This document shows positions 42,720-53,184 of a DNA stretch of 64,000 bases, in pieces. The notes under the pieces are model-generated. The model was given only the letters and a program-made list of their open reading frames with translations. It was not told the DNA's origin and did not search any database. Source of the stretch: Lactobacillus johnsonii. GTDB taxonomy: Bacteria > Bacillota > Bacilli > Lactobacillales > Lactobacillaceae. Location of the stretch: assembly GCF_014058685.1 (NCBI RefSeq), contig NZ_CP059055.1:806001-870000 (forward strand). The letters run 5' to 3'. Positions within the stretch are counted from its first letter, which is position 1, and each line of letters opens with the position of its first letter. Made by a program: the position numbers and the translations under genes.

Positions 42720-45149
42720 ATGAAGGAAAACTTTAAACAACCAATTGGCTTAACACAAGCAGAAGTTGAGCAAAGAATTAAAGAGGGAAAGGTTAACCGA
42801 GCTGTTAATGATCAAGCTAAGACTACCTGGCAAATAATTAAAGAAAATACATTTACGTATTTTAACTTGATATTTTTAGTATTAGCGATCTTGTTAGTGA
42901 TTGTTGGAGAATACAAAGATTTAACATTTTTACCAGTTATTATCGCAAATATGATAATTGGGATTGTCCAAGAATTACGTGCAAAAAGTGTTTTAGACAA
43001 ATTAAATGTTATGAATACAACAAAAATAGCCGTAATTCGTGATCAGCAGGAAAAAATTGTACCAATCGAAGATCTGGTTTTAGGGGATGTAATTGTACTT
43101 AAAACTGGGGATCAAATTCCTGCTGATGGGCAAGTTGTTTCTGGAACTTTACGAGTAAATGAAGCGTTGCTAACTGGTGAAGCCGATGAAATAGAGAAAG
43201 ATGTTGGCGCAGAGTTAATGTCTGGAAGCTTCGTAGTTGCAGGAAAAGCTTATGCGCGGCTTGAAAAGGTTGGTAAGAATTCTTATGTTTCTAAGCTAAC
43301 TTTAGAAGCTAAAGCGATGAATTCAAAAGAGGGCTCTGAAATGGTGCGCTCAATTAATCGATTGATTAAATGGGTTGGAATCATCATCATCCCCTGTGGA
43401 ATTGCCCTCTTCATTGTTGCCCGTTATGTAAATCATTTAAATTTAGCGGACAGTATTGTCTCAATGGAAGCAGCAATTATTGGAATGATCCCTGAAGGTC
43501 TGTATTTATTAACGACAATTGCTTTGGCATTAGCAGCTATGCGTTTAGCGCGTTCCCAAGTTATGCTTCATGATATGAAAAGTGTTGAAACATTAGCTCG
43601 GGTTAATGTGCTATGTGTTGATAAAACTGGAACAATTACGGAACCTAAAATGGAAGTAGAGGAAGTTATTCCAGTTAGTGTTACTAAAGAAGAGTTAAGC
43701 AAAGAAATTTCTATTTTTGCCCAAAATATGCCGCATGATAATGCAACTATCAAGGCTGTCGCAAAAACTTTTAATCAAAAATTTAATATTCAGGCTACGC
43801 AAATCATCCCTTTTACTTCGGTAAATAAATATAGTGGGGCAGTTATTAAGAACAACACTTTATTAATGGGTGCGCCTGAGTTTGTATTGCGGGATCAATT
43901 TGAAAATTACGAAAAAGAAATAAATCAATATACCCGACAAGGATATCGAGTTTTAGTTTTTGGAAAATATCCGCATGCACTAAGGGATGAAAAAGAAAAA
44001 TTGGTAGAGCCTGTTGAGCTATTAGGTTATATTTTAATTTCTAATCCAATCCGTAAAGAAGCAAAAAGTACTTTTGAATATTTTGATCGTCAAGGGGTAA
44101 ATATCAAGGTGATCTCTGGAGATAACCCGTTAACGGTAGCACGCGTTGCAAAGCAGGCCGGTATTCGGGATGCAGATAAGTTGATTGATGCAACCGAAAT
44201 TGGTAAAGGCGACTATGAAGAAGTTGTTAAAAAATATAACGTTTTTGGACGTGTTAAACCTGATCAAAAGAAAAAGTTAATTAAAGCTCTTCAAAAAAAT
44301 GGTAATACTGTTGCAATGACAGGAGATGGTGTTAACGACATTTTAGCAATGAAGACAGCAGATTGTTCAATTGCTATGGCATCAGGCAATAGTGCTGCTG
44401 TTCAAGCATCCCAAGTTGTTTTGTTAGATTCTGATTTTGCTAGAATGCCAAAAGTGGTAGATGAAGGTAGAAAAGTAGTTAATAACATTGAAAGATCAGC
44501 TAGTTTGTTCTTGGTAAAGAATATCTTTTCATTTTTAATGGCCATCTTTTCTCTTGCCTTTGCAATGTCTTATCCATTGCGTCCGGCTCAAATAGCCTTA
44601 ATTTCAGCATTTACTATTGGTCTACCATCATTCTTATTAGCTCTTGAAAATAATTACAACCGTATTCGCGGAAAATTTATTCCTAATGTATTGTCAAGGG
44701 CAATTCCTGGTGGAATTACAGATATGCTCGCGGTCTCAATTTTGGTAGTGGCAGATATGGTTTTAGAATTAGGAAGACCAGAAGTAGCTACAACGGCTAC
44801 GATGTTATTAGTCGCAGTAGGGATGATGGTGCTATACCATATTTCTAGACCACTAAATAAATTTAGGTGGACTGTTTTAGGTGGATCCTTTTTAGCATTA
44901 GTTTTATCTATTATTTTCTTCCATAATTTATTTGCACTTTCACGTATCTCTGCAACTGCTGTTTTCTTATTGTTAGTTTTATTCTTTGCAGAAATTACTA
45001 TATTTAGATTATTAAGTAAGTTTGCTGATGGTGTTAGAGAAGTCTTAGTTGCATATGATCAAAAGGGTAAAGATTTAACTATTGATGATATCAAACAAGC
45101 CTATCGCAAGGGAAGAAATATGGTAAATATGTCAGTTCCTGAAGAATAA
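42720..45149 (+). CDS. P-type cation ATPase, CtpE-like
   Basis: An 809-aa ion pump with about 10 transmembrane segments. It shows the actuator motif LLTGEADEIEKDV, phosphorylation site CVDKTGTITEP, and hinge AMTGDGVNDILAMKTADCSIAM. Membrane-segment residues IGMIPEGLYLLTT are like those of the CtpE branch of bacterial P-ATPases, linked to calcium in mycobacteria. I start at ATG 42720, since AAGGA is 5 bases before it and would overlap ATG 42714. Ion specificity in this host is inferred only. Confidence 0.85.
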   Translation: MKENFKQPIGLTQAEVEQRIKEGKVNRAVNDQAKTTWQIIKENTFTYFNLIFLVLAILLVIVGEYKDLTFLPVIIANMIIGIVQELRAKSVLDKLNVMNTTKIAVIRDQQEKIVPIEDLVLGDVIVLKTGDQIPADGQVVSGTLRVNEALLTGEADEIEKDVGAELMSGSFVVAGKAYARLEKVGKNSYVSKLTLEAKAMNSKEGSEMVRSINRLIKWVGIIIIPCGIALFIVARYVNHLNLADSIVSMEAAIIGMIPEGLYLLTTIALALAAMRLARSQVMLHDMKSVETLARVNVLCVDKTGTITEPKMEVEEVIPVSVTKEELSKEISIFAQNMPHDNATIKAVAKTFNQKFNIQATQIIPFTSVNKYSGAVIKNNTLLMGAPEFVLRDQFENYEKEINQYTRQGYRVLVFGKYPHALRDEKEKLVEPVELLGYILISNPIRKEAKSTFEYFDRQGVNIKVISGDNPLTVARVAKQAGIRDADKLIDATEIGKGDYEEVVKKYNVFGRVKPDQKKKLIKALQKNGNTVAMTGDGVNDILAMKTADCSIAMASGNSAAVQASQVVLLDSDFARMPKVVDEGRKVVNNIERSASLFLVKNIFSFLMAIFSLAFAMSYPLRPAQIALISAFTIGLPSFLLALENNYNRIRGKFIPNVLSRAIPGGITDMLAVSILVVADMVLELGRPEVATTATMLLVAVGMMVLYHISRPLNKFRWTVLGGSFLALVLSIIFFHNLFALSRISATAVFLLLVLFFAEITIFRLLSKFADGVREVLVAYDQKGKDLTIDDIKQAYRKGRNMVNMSVPEE

Positions 45150-45228
45150 AAGTGGTAAATAAGTATTTTTTTCGCCTGGTTGAATGATACAATTAAACGG
45201 TTGAGACAATACTTATCAGAGGTAAGAA

Positions 45229-46920
45229 ATGAAAAATCATAGTGTAGAAAAATATAAAAATAAAATAATAGATTATCTTATTCCTATAATTTTGAGTCTA
45301 GTAATTGCAACTGTTTTAATTTGGACTGAATTGACTACTCGATCTGGTCTTACTTTGGATGACACTGCTTTTCACTTTCATCGTTTTTATGATACTTACC
45401 AGCAAATACAGAATCATAACTTCTCTTACTTTCAAATGAATTATGGAATGGGTGAGAGTGGGCGAATAGTCAATGCTTTATATGGCCCATTCTTTGCTTA
45501 TTTAATGGGAAGCTTACTTTTATTTTGTAGTTCTTGGCTTCGTTTTCAAATTCTTATAACCTACCTGATTTTTCTGGTTGGTGGTTTGGGAATCTATCGT
45601 TTAAGTCGAAAGATTAAACTATCGCAAGTTGTTTCTTCAATAGTTACGGCACTATTTTTAACTACTGGCTATATTGCATATTGGCCGAGATCCAATGCTT
45701 TCAACTCATGGGGTGCCGTTTTAATACCATTTGTATTAATCCAAGGAATTAATCTGCTGAATAATCATAAAAAGCGATTTAGCTGGATTAGTCTTGGAAT
45801 TGTAATGGCAATTGTAGCTCAGATCCATTTATTAAGCACTTTCTTCTCCATTCTTGCCTTGATTCCTTTCTTTATTTACGGATTAGTTTTGAGTGAAAAT
45901 AAGCGTCAGATGTGGATTGATGTCTTTAAAGCTGTTGGCTTATTCATTGTGTTAACAGCAAACGTATGGGGTGCATTTTTACTGCTCTATCCGACTAATC
46001 AAATGGCATCTCCGATCGATTACTCACCGGTTTTGACCGCTGTTAATCTATCTGTTGCTGGTACTTCAACAATGTGGACGTCAATCACTGAAGTCACATT
46101 GCTCCTATTTATTGTTCAACTAATTTATGTAATCTTTAACTTTAAGTCTTCTAAATTAAATACTTTTGTTACCTTAGAAGGCATAGTCTTTCTATATTTA
46201 AGTTCTAATTTGTTTCCATGGCAATTTGTGAAGGACACCCTACCAGCAGTAACTGGGTATTTACAATTTCCCAACAGGTTTACTGTCGTAGCATATCCTT
46301 TGCTATTTCTTGGAATTGGTTTAACACTGAATGAATTAATTAAGAGTCATGGTAAAAAACTTGGAATGATTGCGAGTGCATTAGCAATTGTAGTAGTGCT
46401 ATTCAATGTTAGAGCCGACTTTAATGAGATTAATAATAATATTACTTACAACAAAGGAATTACTAGCAATGCTAAGGAGATGAAGGAAAAGGGATTAGCT
46501 CCATATATCAATAAAGTGGAAATTAATAGTCCTGATTATCTACCAGTAAGAAAGAAGATCAAATCAAGTGATATTACTGGTATGTTAATGAGTATGTCTC
46601 CACAAAAAAATAATTTTGAGCAAAGGGCTCTTTCAAATGGGCGTTTAGAGCTTACTTGGAAAGACTCAACTTCTAAAGTAACTACACTTCCGATTTTTAT
46701 TTATAAACAATCTGAGTTAAGTTTAAATAGTAAAGTAATAAAACCAAAAGTGAATGAAATAGGGATGCCACAAGTTCAGTCAAGAAAAGGGAAAAATACA
46801 GCAATTCTTTCTTTTAAGACTCCAACTTGGTTTACAATTTTACTCTATATTTCAATCCTTAGTTGGGCACTACTAATAATTTATGGTGTATTCAGATGGG
46901 TAAAAATCGTTAAAAAGTAG
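45229..46920 (+). CDS. Large multi-pass membrane protein, GT-C glycosyltransferase-like
   Basis: A 563-aa protein with about 11-12 hydrophobic segments and a soluble C-terminal part (about 405-530), ending in one more helix. The first outer loop has TLDDTAFHFHRFYDTYQQI (about 41-59); an acidic pair plus histidines there is like the catalytic loop of GT-C enzymes. Databases often name these proteins 6-pyruvoyl-tetrahydropterin synthase related or YfhO-like, a misleading label. It may transfer sugars from polyprenyl carriers to cell-envelope polymers. Function is not proven. It stands alone before a shared terminator. Confidence 0.7.
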   Translation: MKNHSVEKYKNKIIDYLIPIILSLVIATVLIWTELTTRSGLTLDDTAFHFHRFYDTYQQIQNHNFSYFQMNYGMGESGRIVNALYGPFFAYLMGSLLLFCSSWLRFQILITYLIFLVGGLGIYRLSRKIKLSQVVSSIVTALFLTTGYIAYWPRSNAFNSWGAVLIPFVLIQGINLLNNHKKRFSWISLGIVMAIVAQIHLLSTFFSILALIPFFIYGLVLSENKRQMWIDVFKAVGLFIVLTANVWGAFLLLYPTNQMASPIDYSPVLTAVNLSVAGTSTMWTSITEVTLLLFIVQLIYVIFNFKSSKLNTFVTLEGIVFLYLSSNLFPWQFVKDTLPAVTGYLQFPNRFTVVAYPLLFLGIGLTLNELIKSHGKKLGMIASALAIVVVLFNVRADFNEINNNITYNKGITSNAKEMKEKGLAPYINKVEINSPDYLPVRKKIKSSDITGMLMSMSPQKNNFEQRALSNGRLELTWKDSTSKVTTLPIFIYKQSELSLNSKVIKPKVNEIGMPQVQSRKGKNTAILSFKTPTWFTILLYISILSWALLIIYGVFRWVKIVKK

Positions 46921-46921
46921 C

Positions 46922-46976
46922 TAAAAAAGCTTCTCAAAACTAGAATTATTTTTCTAGTCATGAGAAGCTTTTTACT
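46922..46976. terminator. Bidirectional terminator, GT-C-like gene and ybaK
   Basis: Long stem AAAAAGCTTCTCA / TGAGAAGCTTTTT with an inner ACTAGAA/TTCTAGT helix, A-run left and T-run right, between convergent genes. Confidence 0.9.
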
Positions 46977-46984
46977 TAATCTTA

Positions 46985-47488
46985 TTACTCTAATAAATCA
47001 ACGAAAGTGGCATTAGTGACTTTTTGTAAATCATCAGGATTGATCATGATACTTCTACCAACCTCACCACTTGAAACAGCAATTTGATCATGTTCTTTCA
47101 TGCTGCTATCTAAATAAATAGGAAAATGATGCTTTTGGTAAATTCCAATTGGAGTGTTGGCCCCATGAACATAACCAGTAGTTGCGACTAACTTCTTAAG
47201 TGGAAGTAATTCACATTTTTTGTTACCAGAAGCTTTAGCAAGTTTTTTCATACTTAAGTGCTCGGTAACAGGAACAACTCCAACTACTGGACTATTTTTA
47301 TTTCCCTCACATACCAAGGTTTTGTAGACCAAAGCCTCTTCATCGTCTAAAATGGAAGTATCCATTTGTTTAACATCGCCTTTTTGAACTGTGGCGAATT
47401 GTAATTGCTTATATGGAATCTTTTGTTGGTCGAGCATCTTCTCAATCAACGTTTTATTAAGTTTTTTCTTTTTATTTTTTTTCGACAT
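46985..47488 (-). CDS. ybaK: YbaK-family Cys-tRNA(Pro) deacylase
   Basis: A 167-aa editing protein that hydrolyses Cys mischarged on tRNA-Pro. After a basic N-terminus it shows the catalytic Lys region in ALVYKTLVCE, PVVGVVPV, and the GYVHGANTPIG loop. I start at ATG 47488 (spaced 5 bases after AGGTGA); the GTG at 47497 lies inside the ribosome site. It is divergent from prmA. EbsC is another name in Gram-positives. Confidence 0.9.
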   Translation of the reverse strand: MSKKNKKKKLNKTLIEKMLDQQKIPYKQLQFATVQKGDVKQMDTSILDDEEALVYKTLVCEGNKNSPVVGVVPVTEHLSMKKLAKASGNKKCELLPLKKLVATTGYVHGANTPIGIYQKHHFPIYLDSSMKEHDQIAVSSGEVGRSIMINPDDLQKVTNATFVDLLE

Positions 47489-47549
47489 TTTTCTCACCTT
47501 TTAATATCATAAACGTGAGAATTTAACATGTCAAAAGGGGACAAGATTA

Positions 47550-48497
47550 GTGAAATTATTAGCGATAAAAGTGGAATGTAGTCATGAATTAGAAGATGGA
47601 TTAAGTTTCTTCATGCAAGATGAACTGAATGCACAAGGAATTGAAAGTCGTAAACGAAGTGACTTTGTTTTAGAAGGTCAAAAACATGATAGTAGCTTGG
47701 TTGAATTAGATGATATTGAGAATCTGCCTGAAGATTTAGAATTAACGGCATATTTTGATTATGAAAATGCTGATAAAAAGAAGATAATTCAAAAAATTAC
47801 TGATAAAATAGCTGAAATGAAGGGTTATGGCTTAGATGCTGGCAACGTTTCAATTAGCACTAAGGAAGTGGCTGATGAAGATTGGAATACAGCTTGGCAA
47901 AAATACTATCATGTGATTGACTTTTCAAGACATTTAGCTATCGTTCCCGAATGGGAAGACTATCAACCGGCTTTCTCTGATCAACAACTGATTCGTTTAG
48001 ATCCAGGACTTGCCTTTGGTACTGGTGGGCATACGACAACACAGTTAGTTTTGCTTGCTATGGAACGTGCTTTAGTTAAGCCGATGTCTGTTTTAGATGT
48101 TGGTACTGGCTCTGGTATTTTGGCAATTGCTGCAAGTAAGTTAGGAGCAAGCCATGTATTAGGAACTGACATCTCTGATGAAGCTGTTACTGCCGCTAAA
48201 GAAAATATTGCCTTAAATAATATTGATAATATTGATGTGCGTAAGGCTAATTTGTTAAAAGATATTGATGAAAAATATGATCTAATCGTGGCAAATATTT
48301 TAGCTGATATTCTGTTAGAATTAATTCCGGATCTAGATAATCATTTGAATGAAAATGGTAAAATTATTTTTTCAGGAATTGATTATTTACAACTTCCCAA
48401 GATAGAGAGGGCGCTAGAAGAGAATAATTTTGTAATTAAAATGAAAATGCAAGAAGGCCGCTGGATTGGACTATTAATTGCTAGAAAACCAAATTAA
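47550..48497 (+). CDS. prmA: Ribosomal protein L11 methyltransferase
   Basis: A 315-aa SAM-dependent enzyme that trimethylates L11. The N-terminal L11-binding domain (about 1-90) is followed by DPGLAFGTGGHTTTQL (about 152-167), VLDVGTGSGILAIAASKLGA (SAM site, about 181-200) and VANILADILLEL, which is the NPP-like motif variant of PrmA. It starts at GTG behind AAAAGGGGA. A small membrane protein and rel follow in the same direction. Confidence 0.96.
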   Translation: MKLLAIKVECSHELEDGLSFFMQDELNAQGIESRKRSDFVLEGQKHDSSLVELDDIENLPEDLELTAYFDYENADKKKIIQKITDKIAEMKGYGLDAGNVSISTKEVADEDWNTAWQKYYHVIDFSRHLAIVPEWEDYQPAFSDQQLIRLDPGLAFGTGGHTTTQLVLLAMERALVKPMSVLDVGTGSGILAIAASKLGASHVLGTDISDEAVTAAKENIALNNIDNIDVRKANLLKDIDEKYDLIVANILADILLELIPDLDNHLNENGKIIFSGIDYLQLPKIERALEENNFVIKMKMQEGRWIGLLIARKPN

Positions 48498-48529
48498 AAA
48501 TATTAATTAAAAGAAAAGGTAAGCGAAAA

Positions 48530-48910
48530 ATGAAGAAAAATAGTGAAGAAAAGAAAAATTTTAATTTTAAGGCTTCATGGAGTAAAATAAATGAAAAATC
48601 ATTTATGCCTCTTATTTGGTTAACTTTATTAGGAGTAATTGTTTGGATTATCTGTCCACTCGTTCATCTAAGTCGAGTTTGGCGAATTGGACTAGTTTTC
48701 TTTATTTTTAATACTTATTTAAGCTACCAAATTGGTCGTATTATGCAAATTAGAAAGTTAAGCTGTTGGTGGCTACTTCTTTTTCCTGTAGTTTTTGCTA
48801 TTGCAGTTTTCATTCACTTTGCTAAATATAACTTCTTATTGTGCTTAGTATATTTAAGTTTTGAATTATTTGGTTTATGGCATGATGATTTTTACAAAGA
48901 AAAGAAATAA
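48530..48910 (+). CDS. Small membrane protein of unknown function
   Basis: A 126-aa protein. A polar Lys/Asn-rich N-terminus (1-25) precedes about four hydrophobic segments (approx. 27-45, 50-66, 75-98, 100-117), and it ends in KEKK. I do not recognise a family. It sits between prmA and rel (32 and 17 base gaps), so it is probably cotranscribed with them, but the function is not suggested by that. Confidence 0.7.
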   Translation: MKKNSEEKKNFNFKASWSKINEKSFMPLIWLTLLGVIVWIICPLVHLSRVWRIGLVFFIFNTYLSYQIGRIMQIRKLSCWWLLLFPVVFAIAVFIHFAKYNFLLCLVYLSFELFGLWHDDFYKEKK

Positions 48911-48927
48911 AGAATAGGTGATACGTT

Positions 48928-51177
48928 ATGTCAAAATATCATGAAATGACTCATGAAGAAGTTCTTGCTGAATGTAAGAAATATATGAATGATGAACACT
49001 TAGCTTTTGTTGAATCAGCATATGAATTTGCTAAGAAAGCACATGAGGGTCAATTCAGAGTTTCCGGACAACCTTATATCATTCATCCCACTCAAGTTGC
49101 TGGAACACTGGCAACTTTACGTTTAGATCCTGACACAGTAGCGGCTGGATATTTACATGATACGGTTGAAGATACACCTGTAACTAACGATGATATCAAA
49201 GAAAAATTTGGTAAGGACGTTGCATTTATTGTTGATGGTGTGACTAAATTAAGTAAGATTCAATATAAATCTAAGAGCCATGAAGAATACTTGGCTGATA
49301 ATCACCGTAAGATGTTAATTGCGATGGCTAAAGATTTACGTGTAATCATGGTTAAATTAGCCGACCGTTTACATAATATGCATACTTTAGACCATTTGCG
49401 CCCAGATAAACAAAGAAGAATTGCAGACGAAACTTTAGATATCTATGCTCCTCTTGCTGATCGTTTAGGTATTGGAACGATTAAGTGGGAACTTGAAGAT
49501 ATGAGTTTACATTATCTCAACCCACAACAATATTATCGGATTGTTAATTTAATGCAGTCTAAGCGAAGTGAGCGTGAAGGATATATTGCGGATGCAATTT
49601 CGACTTTGAAGCAAACTTTAGATAGCTTAGGCATTAAGTATGAGATTTATGGTCGTCCAAAACATATTTATTCAATTTATAAAAAAATGGTTAATAAGCA
49701 CAAAGACTTTAGCGAGATTTATGACTTATTAGCTGTTCGAGTAATAGTTAAATCTGTGAAAGATTGTTACGCTGTTTTAGGTGCAGTTCATACTAAATGG
49801 AAGCCAATGCCAGGTCGTTTTAAGGACTATATTGCCGTTCCAAAGGTAAATGGCTATCAATCTCTTCATACTACAATTATTGGACCTGGAGGCAAGCCGC
49901 TAGAAATCCAAATTAGAACAGAGGCTATGCACCAAGTTGCTGAATACGGTGTCGCGGCTCACTGGGCATATAAAGAAGGCGTCAAGGGAGAAGTTGAGCA
50001 AACAGATGCAAATAAAAAGCTCAACATGTTCCAAGAAATTCTTGAGCTCCAAAATGAGACCAAAGATTCTCATGAATTTATGAAGAGTGTTAAAACAGAT
50101 ATCTTCTCAGATAGGGTATATGTTTTTACACCTAAAGGCGATGTTTATGAACTTCCTAAAGGCTCAGTTCCTTTAGATTTTGCCTACATGATTCACTCAG
50201 AAGTTGGTGCACATTCTGTTGGGGCTAGAATTAATGGTAAAATTGTTCCCCTAGACTACAAATTAAAAACTGGTGACATCGTTGAAATGTTAACTCAAGC
50301 ATCAGCTCGTCCATCTCGCGACTGGGTTAACTTAGTTAAAACTTCACGTGCTCGTAATAAAATCAAGCGCTTCTTTAAGACTGAAGATAGAGAAGAAAAC
50401 ATTGAAAAGGGACAAAACATGATTGAACAAGAATTATCAAATCGTGATTTAGTTCCTAAAGAATTCATGACTAAAGCTGATGTTCAGCGAGTTATTGATC
50501 ATTTCAACTATCACAACGATGAAGAGTTGTTTGCTGCAGTTGGGTATGGTGAAGTTTCTGCGGCAACAGTCGCAAATCGTTTAACTGAAGATTTACGTAA
50601 AAAAGCTGAAGATGAAAAGCAACGTCAACTTGAAGAGAAAATCATGAACGCTGGTCAGCAAAGTACTGAAGAAGATAACGATTCAGATGCTCCGGCAGAT
50701 ATTATGCGTGTTAAGCATAATAATGGGGTTATGGTCCAGGGTGTATCTGACTTAATGCTGCATTTAGCTAAATGTTGTAATCCTGTTCCTGGTGATCCAA
50801 TTATTGGTTATGTAACTAAAGGACGCGGGGTAACTATTCACCGTGCAGATTGTCCGAATATAACCGAAGAAGCTAAAAAGCAGGGTCGACTGATTGATGT
50901 TGCTTGGGAAAATATCGCTAAAGATAAGAATAAAGAGAACTATAATGCTGACATTGAAATTTATGGTTTTAATCGTTCCCGTCTCTTAAGTGATGTAATC
51001 AATGCCCTAAATTCTAAAACTAAGAATATTGTCAATATTTCTGGAAAAGTAGATAGTAATAACATGGCTCATATTTATGCAACTGTCTCAGTTAGAGATG
51101 CAGCTCATTTGGAAGATATTTTAAGTCGAATGAGGGATGTGCCAAATGTTTATGAAGCAAAGAGGTCAATTAATTAA
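48928..51177 (+). CDS. rel: Bifunctional (p)ppGpp synthetase/hydrolase Rel
   Basis: A 749-aa RelA/SpoT homologue. The HD hydrolase domain has [10 protein letters not shown] with HDxxED (about 71-80) and [13 protein letters not shown]. The synthetase domain has [13 protein letters not shown] and [24 protein letters not shown] is the form seen in bifunctional Rel enzymes. TGS (about 390-450) and C-terminal ACT (about 670-749) domains are present. It makes and removes the starvation alarmone. It overlaps dtd by one base (TAATG). Confidence 0.98.
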   Translation: MSKYHEMTHEEVLAECKKYMNDEHLAFVESAYEFAKKAHEGQFRVSGQPYIIHPTQVAGTLATLRLDPDTVAAGYLHDTVEDTPVTNDDIKEKFGKDVAFIVDGVTKLSKIQYKSKSHEEYLADNHRKMLIAMAKDLRVIMVKLADRLHNMHTLDHLRPDKQRRIADETLDIYAPLADRLGIGTIKWELEDMSLHYLNPQQYYRIVNLMQSKRSEREGYIADAISTLKQTLDSLGIKYEIYGRPKHIYSIYKKMVNKHKDFSEIYDLLAVRVIVKSVKDCYAVLGAVHTKWKPMPGRFKDYIAVPKVNGYQSLHTTIIGPGGKPLEIQIRTEAMHQVAEYGVAAHWAYKEGVKGEVEQTDANKKLNMFQEILELQNETKDSHEFMKSVKTDIFSDRVYVFTPKGDVYELPKGSVPLDFAYMIHSEVGAHSVGARINGKIVPLDYKLKTGDIVEMLTQASARPSRDWVNLVKTSRARNKIKRFFKTEDREENIEKGQNMIEQELSNRDLVPKEFMTKADVQRVIDHFNYHNDEELFAAVGYGEVSAATVANRLTEDLRKKAEDEKQRQLEEKIMNAGQQSTEEDNDSDAPADIMRVKHNNGVMVQGVSDLMLHLAKCCNPVPGDPIIGYVTKGRGVTIHRADCPNITEEAKKQGRLIDVAWENIAKDKNKENYNADIEIYGFNRSRLLSDVINALNSKTKNIVNISGKVDSNNMAHIYATVSVRDAAHLEDILSRMRDVPNVYEAKRSIN

Positions 51178-51614
51178 TGCGTGTTGTTATTCAAAGAGTA
51201 AATAAGGCACAAGTTGCTATTGATAATGAAGTCGTAGGTAAAATTAAGCGTGGTTTTCTTTTATTAGTGGGCTTACGGAATGGCGATGAATTAGAACAAG
51301 TTAAAAAAGCAGCTGATAAAATTGCTAAAATGCGTATTTTTGAAGATAAAGAGGGTAAAACTAATTTATCTTTGAAAGATGTTAATGGTGAAATTCTAAG
51401 CGTTAGTCAGTTTACCTTGCTAGCAAATACTAAAAAAGGAAATCGACCAAGTTTTGTAGAAGCTATGCGTCCACCTAAGTCAAAACAATTATGGGAAGAC
51501 TTTAATCATGAACTAGAGGATAAAGGCTTCCATGTTGAGACAGGTGAATTTGGTGCTGACATGCAGGTTAGTTTAGAAAATGATGGTCCCTTTACAATTG
51601 TATTAGACATTTAA
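51177..51614 (+). CDS. dtd: D-aminoacyl-tRNA deacylase
   Basis: A 145-aa enzyme that frees tRNAs from D-amino acids (and glycine from tRNA-Ala). It shows the start [13 protein letters not shown], the catalytic SQFTLLA (about 79-85) and the Gly-cisPro motif NRPSF (about 92-96). Its ATG shares a base with the rel stop, so the pair is translationally coupled, as is common in Firmicutes. Confidence 0.97.
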   Translation: MRVVIQRVNKAQVAIDNEVVGKIKRGFLLLVGLRNGDELEQVKKAADKIAKMRIFEDKEGKTNLSLKDVNGEILSVSQFTLLANTKKGNRPSFVEAMRPPKSKQLWEDFNHELEDKGFHVETGEFGADMQVSLENDGPFTIVLDI

Positions 51615-51654
51615 AATATTTAAGTAAAGGCTTACAAAGGTTGACTTTGTTGAC

Positions 51655-51880
51655 TGAAAAATATAAGCTAAAAAGGAATTATCGATGACGAAGAATGTAG
51701 ATTAGCATGATCTATCTCAGAGACCGCTTGTTTGGTGAGAATAGCGGATAGGTTGCGATCTGTGACACCTTTAGCAGATAATGGATCGTTTCGCGAGCGT
51801 TAATCGCAGCAAGCAAAAGGTGGTACCGTGCTAATTTATTGCGCCCTTGACTCAGTTCAAGGGCGCTTTTTTATTAATAT
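51655..51880 (+). promoter_or_regulatory. T-box riboswitch of hisS-aspS with overlapping Asp/His specifier codons
   Basis: The T-box motif AAGGTGGTACCG (51817-51828) is followed by a terminator (GCGCCCTTGA / TCAAGGGCGC, then T-run). In stem I the base-pairing GCTAAA..AGG / CCTTTAGC (51667-51676 with 51768-51775) places the specifier loop just before 51768. There the sequence GTGACACC holds GAC (51764-51766, Asp) and, two bases on, CAC (51766-51768, His). GAC followed by A is in the canonical place. The genes controlled are both hisS and aspS, so either amino acid could be sensed. Confidence 0.85.
51841..51874 (+). terminator. T-box terminator before hisS
   Basis: A perfect 10-bp stem (GCGCCCTTGA / TCAAGGGCGC) with a 6-base loop and a seven-T run. 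It is the regulated terminator of the hisS-aspS T-box. Confidence 0.92.
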
Positions 51881-51896
51881 ATTAAAGGATGATTAA

Positions 51897-53183
51897 ATGA
51901 AAGTTCAAAGACCAAAAGGTACAGTCGATATTTTGCCAGGAGAATCTGGTTCATGGGAAAAAGTAGAATCTATCGCTAGGAACTTTTTTAAAAGAGCTAA
52001 TTACCGTGAGATAAGAACACCTAGTTTTGAAAATTATGAAGTTTTTTCACGTTCTAGTGGTGAAACTTCAGACGTTGTTTCAAAAGAAATGTACGACTTT
52101 AACGATAAGGGTGGTCGTCACATTGCATTGCGTCCTGAAGGAACTGCTGGTGTAGTTCGTGCTTATGTAGAAAATAAGCTTTATGGACCAGATGTTGTAA
52201 AGCCATTTAGCGTTTACTACATTGACAATACTTTTAGATATGAAAGACCACAAGCCGGTCGTCAACGTGAATTCCACCAGATTGGTGTTGAAAGTTTTGG
52301 CTCTGACAGTCCATTAGCAGATGTAGAAACTTTAATGATGGCACATGATTTACTCGCTGAATTAGGTGTTAAAAATTATGAATTACACATTAACAGTTTA
52401 GGTAATGCTCAAGTTCGTGAAGCATATCATGATGCTTTGGTAAATTACTTTACACCAGTTAAAGATCAACTTTCTGAAGATTCACAACGTCGCTTAAGTC
52501 AAAATCCATTAAGAATCTTGGATTCAAAAGATGAACGAGATAAGAAGTTTTTACCTAATGCTCCTAAGATTGTTGATTACTTAGATGATGAATCTCGGGA
52601 AAACTTTAAAACAATTACTGATATGTTAGAGCAATTGGGCATTAACTATGTAATGGATGATGATTTAGTTCGTGGTCTTGATTACTACACTGGAATTATT
52701 TTTGAGTTCATGGTTGAAGATAAGAATCTATGGGAATCAGCAACGACAATTTTAGGTGGAGGACGCTACAACCACTTAGTTGAAGAGTTTGATGGACCAG
52801 AAACACCTGCAGTTGGTTTTGGTATTGGGGAAGAAAGATTAATGCTTGTATTGAAAGAGCAAAATCCAGACCTTTTCCAAGAAGAAGGAATAGATTTCTT
52901 TATTACTAATATTGGTGCAGGAACTGAGTTTAAAGCTGTTGAAGTTGCACGTAGTTTACGTGAACAAGGCTTTAGTGCACAATATGATGTTGACCAAAAG
53001 AAGCTTAAACAACAGTTTAGAAAAGCTGATCGCGTTCATGCAACATTTGTAATTACCTTGGGAGCTAAAGAATTAGAAAATGGCGTTTTAAATATTAAGC
53101 GTTTAAGTGATGGTAAAACTATCGATCTTAGCTTAGAAGATATAAATAATATGCAAGATGTTATAAATAAATTGGAGGATTAA
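51897..53183 (+). CDS. hisS: Histidyl-tRNA synthetase
   Basis: A 428-aa class II synthetase. It shows the opening [13 protein letters not shown], motif 2 with [20 protein letters not shown] (about 112-131), the HisA histidine-binding motif RGLDYYTG (about 256-263) and motif 3 [11 protein letters not shown], with the C-terminal anticodon-binding domain. It is preceded by a T-box and is one base apart from aspS. Confidence 0.98.
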   Translation: MKVQRPKGTVDILPGESGSWEKVESIARNFFKRANYREIRTPSFENYEVFSRSSGETSDVVSKEMYDFNDKGGRHIALRPEGTAGVVRAYVENKLYGPDVVKPFSVYYIDNTFRYERPQAGRQREFHQIGVESFGSDSPLADVETLMMAHDLLAELGVKNYELHINSLGNAQVREAYHDALVNYFTPVKDQLSEDSQRRLSQNPLRILDSKDERDKKFLPNAPKIVDYLDDESRENFKTITDMLEQLGINYVMDDDLVRGLDYYTGIIFEFMVEDKNLWESATTILGGGRYNHLVEEFDGPETPAVGFGIGEERLMLVLKEQNPDLFQEEGIDFFITNIGAGTEFKAVEVARSLREQGFSAQYDVDQKKLKQQFRKADRVHATFVITLGAKELENGVLNIKRLSDGKTIDLSLEDINNMQDVINKLED

Positions 53184-53184
53184 C

